Of a stretch of DNA of 64,000 nucleotides, positions 62,573 through 64,000 are shown piece by piece (position 1 is the stretch's first letter; the number at the start of each line of letters is the position of its first letter). This DNA is from Opisthorchis felineus (Eukaryota; Platyhelminthes; Trematoda; Opisthorchiida; Opisthorchiidae), in contig SJOL01007233.1 of the NCBI GenBank assembly GCA_004794785.1, positions 92,229 to 156,228 of the forward strand, given 5' to 3'. Under the pieces are notes generated by a model. The model ran no database searches and was not told the origin of the DNA. It worked only from the letters and a program-made list of their open reading frames with translations. The translations under genes were made by a program, and so were the position numbers.

Positions 62573-63111
62573 TTTTTTCCCGGGGGAGGAAGGGTTGCGA
62601 TTAGTGCTGTGACACAGGCTACAATTCAGGCCATTATCGAGATAGACGGGAAGAAGGAGCTGTGCCTAATCGGTACAGGAGCAGGGGTATCGCTGAGACA
62701 GAGAGGGATCGAAAAAAACCGTTCACCTGTAGCACCCTTTCGGTGCCTAACTGCCATGCCACCAGGAGGAAGCACGAGGGCTGGGATACTGCCAGGTTGC
62801 CCAAGCCTAGACAGGGGAAGTCGAGAGGCAGAGGTCGGGTTCGAACCGCGGACCTTCGGGTCAGTAAATTCGCGCTCTAACCACTGAGCCATCTCGCCCC
62901 CGGGAGGGATCAAAGCTGAATGTAAACCGTGTGCGTTAGCCGTGACGGCAGTGGGTGGATACCGACTGAAAATTGAAAGATTGTCAATGCACTCAATGCG
63001 CCTGGGCGACAGGTCGGTGCAGCACGAGTTCCTGATCAGCCCAGATATAGAGCAGATTTTCTCAGGAGCGCAGAATCCGTGGTCGACCCAGAAGGGGTAA
63101 ACTGATGACAA
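62573..63111 (+). pseudogene. Protease segment of the Ty3/gypsy element, split by a SINE
   Basis: The segment with ELCLIGTGAGVSL (62651-62690) is an aspartic protease active-site region in which the catalytic Asp has become Gly (GTG for DTG). Twelve bases after that stretch the frame runs into the SINE. Beyond the SINE (from 62912) the original frame resumes and ends with TAA at 63111. Retroviral-type proteases cut the gag-pol polyprotein; this one cannot. Confidence 0.7.
62703..62911 (-). mobile_element. tRNA-derived SINE with 8-bp target-site duplication
   Basis: Body 62711-62903 (193 bp), minus strand: GGGGGCGAGATGGCTCAGTG at its 5' end, A box TGGTTAGAGCGCG, B box GGTTCGAACCC, body CTAGGCTTGGGCAACCTGGC, 3' end GGTTTTTTTC. 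The duplication GAGGGATC flanks it at 62703-62710 and 62904-62911. The host protease frame is the same on both sides when body and one repeat are discounted, so the insertion point is exact. It is younger than the gypsy copy and the least diverged SINE in the window. Confidence 0.9.
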
Positions 63112-63152
63112 AGTATGACTAAGTCAAACTTGAAGGTTATCCAACCACTGCC

Positions 63153-63935
63153 GTGAGCGAACTACGTGTCCGAAAGTTTTCGTCTTGTAATGTGCCGTCA
63201 GTACAGTCTGTGGTTGAGGAATACTCCGAACTGTTCACAGGCGATGAAGATCCGTTTGGCTTCTGCTCGTGGATTGAACAGGAAATTCCCCTCTCGTCCA
63301 AACGCTTTCGACCTTACGGCTCCCGTCAGCTGCCGCTCCATCTACGGGAGGTCCATAAACAGGTTCAAGAGATGTTGGAAAGTGGCATAATCGAGGAAGA
63401 CAACAGTGCGTACAACTCCCGTCGTGCTTGTAGAAAAGGCGAACTAGAAATACCGATTTTACGTGGGTTTCCGGCGTTTGAATGGACTGACCGCTAATCG
63501 GGCTATAGCTGTCCCTTCGGTTGCGGAGATTTTCGATTCGCTAAAGCATTCCCGATATTTCACGGCGTTCAACTTGCGTTCCGGATACTGGCAACTAGCT
63601 ATCAAGCCAGAGGACCGAGAGAAACGTCGTTCACAGTTGGGGACACCCAATATCAATTTAGACGGATGCCATTTGGTTTGTCGGGGGCACCATTCACATT
63701 CCGGCGCTTGATGCTTCGTCTAACGAAGGGACTAAAGAATGTTGCCATGCACGGAGACTATATCGCTGTGTATAGCAATTCGGAACCAGAGCATGCAGTT
63801 CACTTGAAGGCCGTATTGAAACGTATTCGGGAGGCTGGCCTGCGGATAAATGAAACCAAGACACAGCTCGCTCGGAGTTCGGTGACACTGCTCGGGCGTA
63901 AAGTGGATGACGGAGAGGTTATCCCACTGCCATAA
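63153..63935 (+). pseudogene. Reverse transcriptase of the Ty3/gypsy element (broken)
   Basis: It starts with YSELFTGDEDPFGFCSWIEQ and HLREVHKQVQEMLESGIIEE, then in another frame PSVAEIFDSLKHSRYFTAF and LRSGYWQLAIKPEDREK, then in a third FGLSGAPFTFRRLMLRLTKG and LKAVLKRIREAGLRINETKT. These are the fingers, palm and thumb motifs of a Ty3/gypsy RT in order. The YxDD box (63750-63761) reads HGDY, removing a catalytic Asp. Another stop occurs at 63933. It was clearly once complete and is now inactive. Confidence 0.85.
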
Positions 63936-64000
63936 AAACTGGCAAAGATCCAGGAATGTGTTGTCTTCAATTCAAAGCGGTCCCTACGGCAGTTTCTTGG

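Larger units (their letters stand above)
61565..64000 (+). mobile_element. Decayed Ty3/gypsy retrotransposon, runs off the window
   Basis: Order seen: LTR, primer-binding site, gag with a CCHC knuckle, protease, then reverse transcriptase to the window edge. The arrangement and RT type are Ty3/gypsy. Inactivating changes are many. There is a frame break near 61907 and a TAG at 62237 in gag. The protease signature reads GTG instead of DTG, and a SINE is inserted at 62711-62903. RT has frameshifts and its catalytic box is altered (63750-63761). RNase H and integrase would lie beyond 64000. Confidence 0.85.

Noticed and set aside
62626..63111. 161-codon minus-strand frame
   Set aside because: It is the translated SINE plus the antisense of the gypsy protease; SINE translations often look like proteins.
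1..64000. CRISPR arrays, operons, rRNA or intact tRNA genes
   Set aside because: None seen. Repeats are dispersed or simple, and genes have spliceosomal introns.

Overview
The window reads as nuclear DNA of an invertebrate eukaryote, most likely a flatworm and probably a digenean fluke. Genes are split by GT-AG introns, there are no operons or bacterial signals, and the repeats include RTE-like LINE reverse transcriptases, a decayed Ty3/gypsy element and a tRNA-derived SINE. The species call is inference from repeat style and cannot be fixed without a search. Gene density is low and most short open frames look like chance.

Left part (1-13.7 kb): mostly non-coding, with dispersed repeats. The one convincing gene is a two-exon gene at 4744-5175 (+). 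It encodes a small secreted peptide with two tandem cystine-knot (ICK/knottin) cysteine patterns in 76 residues. The gene lacks a long open frame and is seen only after splicing.

Middle part (13.7-46.9 kb): a pair of convergent paralogous genes for secreted proteins built of three fibronectin type III (FN3) modules. The plus-strand copy has a signal exon at 13751-13802 and FN3 exons of 273, 285 and 279 nt. The minus-strand copy has FN3 exons of 273, 285 and 276 nt between 40769 and 35635, and a probable signal exon at 46747-46822. All modules begin and end in phase 1, in the same A-B-C order. Last exons are not settled for either gene. A 427-base run of N (30586-31012) lies between the two copies. 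Possible FN3 relics occur at about 2.3 kb and 41.4-41.7 kb.

Right part (51-64 kb): a two-exon FAM210-like (DUF1279) mitochondrial membrane protein gene on the minus strand (58586-51133). Its 6.7 kb intron holds fragments of RTE-like LINEs. Upstream lie another LINE 3' fragment (59.65-60.26 kb), a full tRNA-derived SINE (60.67-60.87 kb) and, from 61565 to the window edge, a dead Ty3/gypsy element. That element shows LTR, putative primer-binding site, gag with zinc knuckle, protease and reverse transcriptase. Its gag-pol frame is interrupted by a SINE flanked by an 8-bp target-site duplication.

The most interesting pattern is that the knottin gene and both FN3 genes share one layout: a TATA-like box about 30-48 nt before the ATG, a tiny signal-peptide exon ending in phase 1, then phase-1 mature-domain exon(s). 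This suggests a locus where secreted proteins diversify by exon shuffling and duplication.
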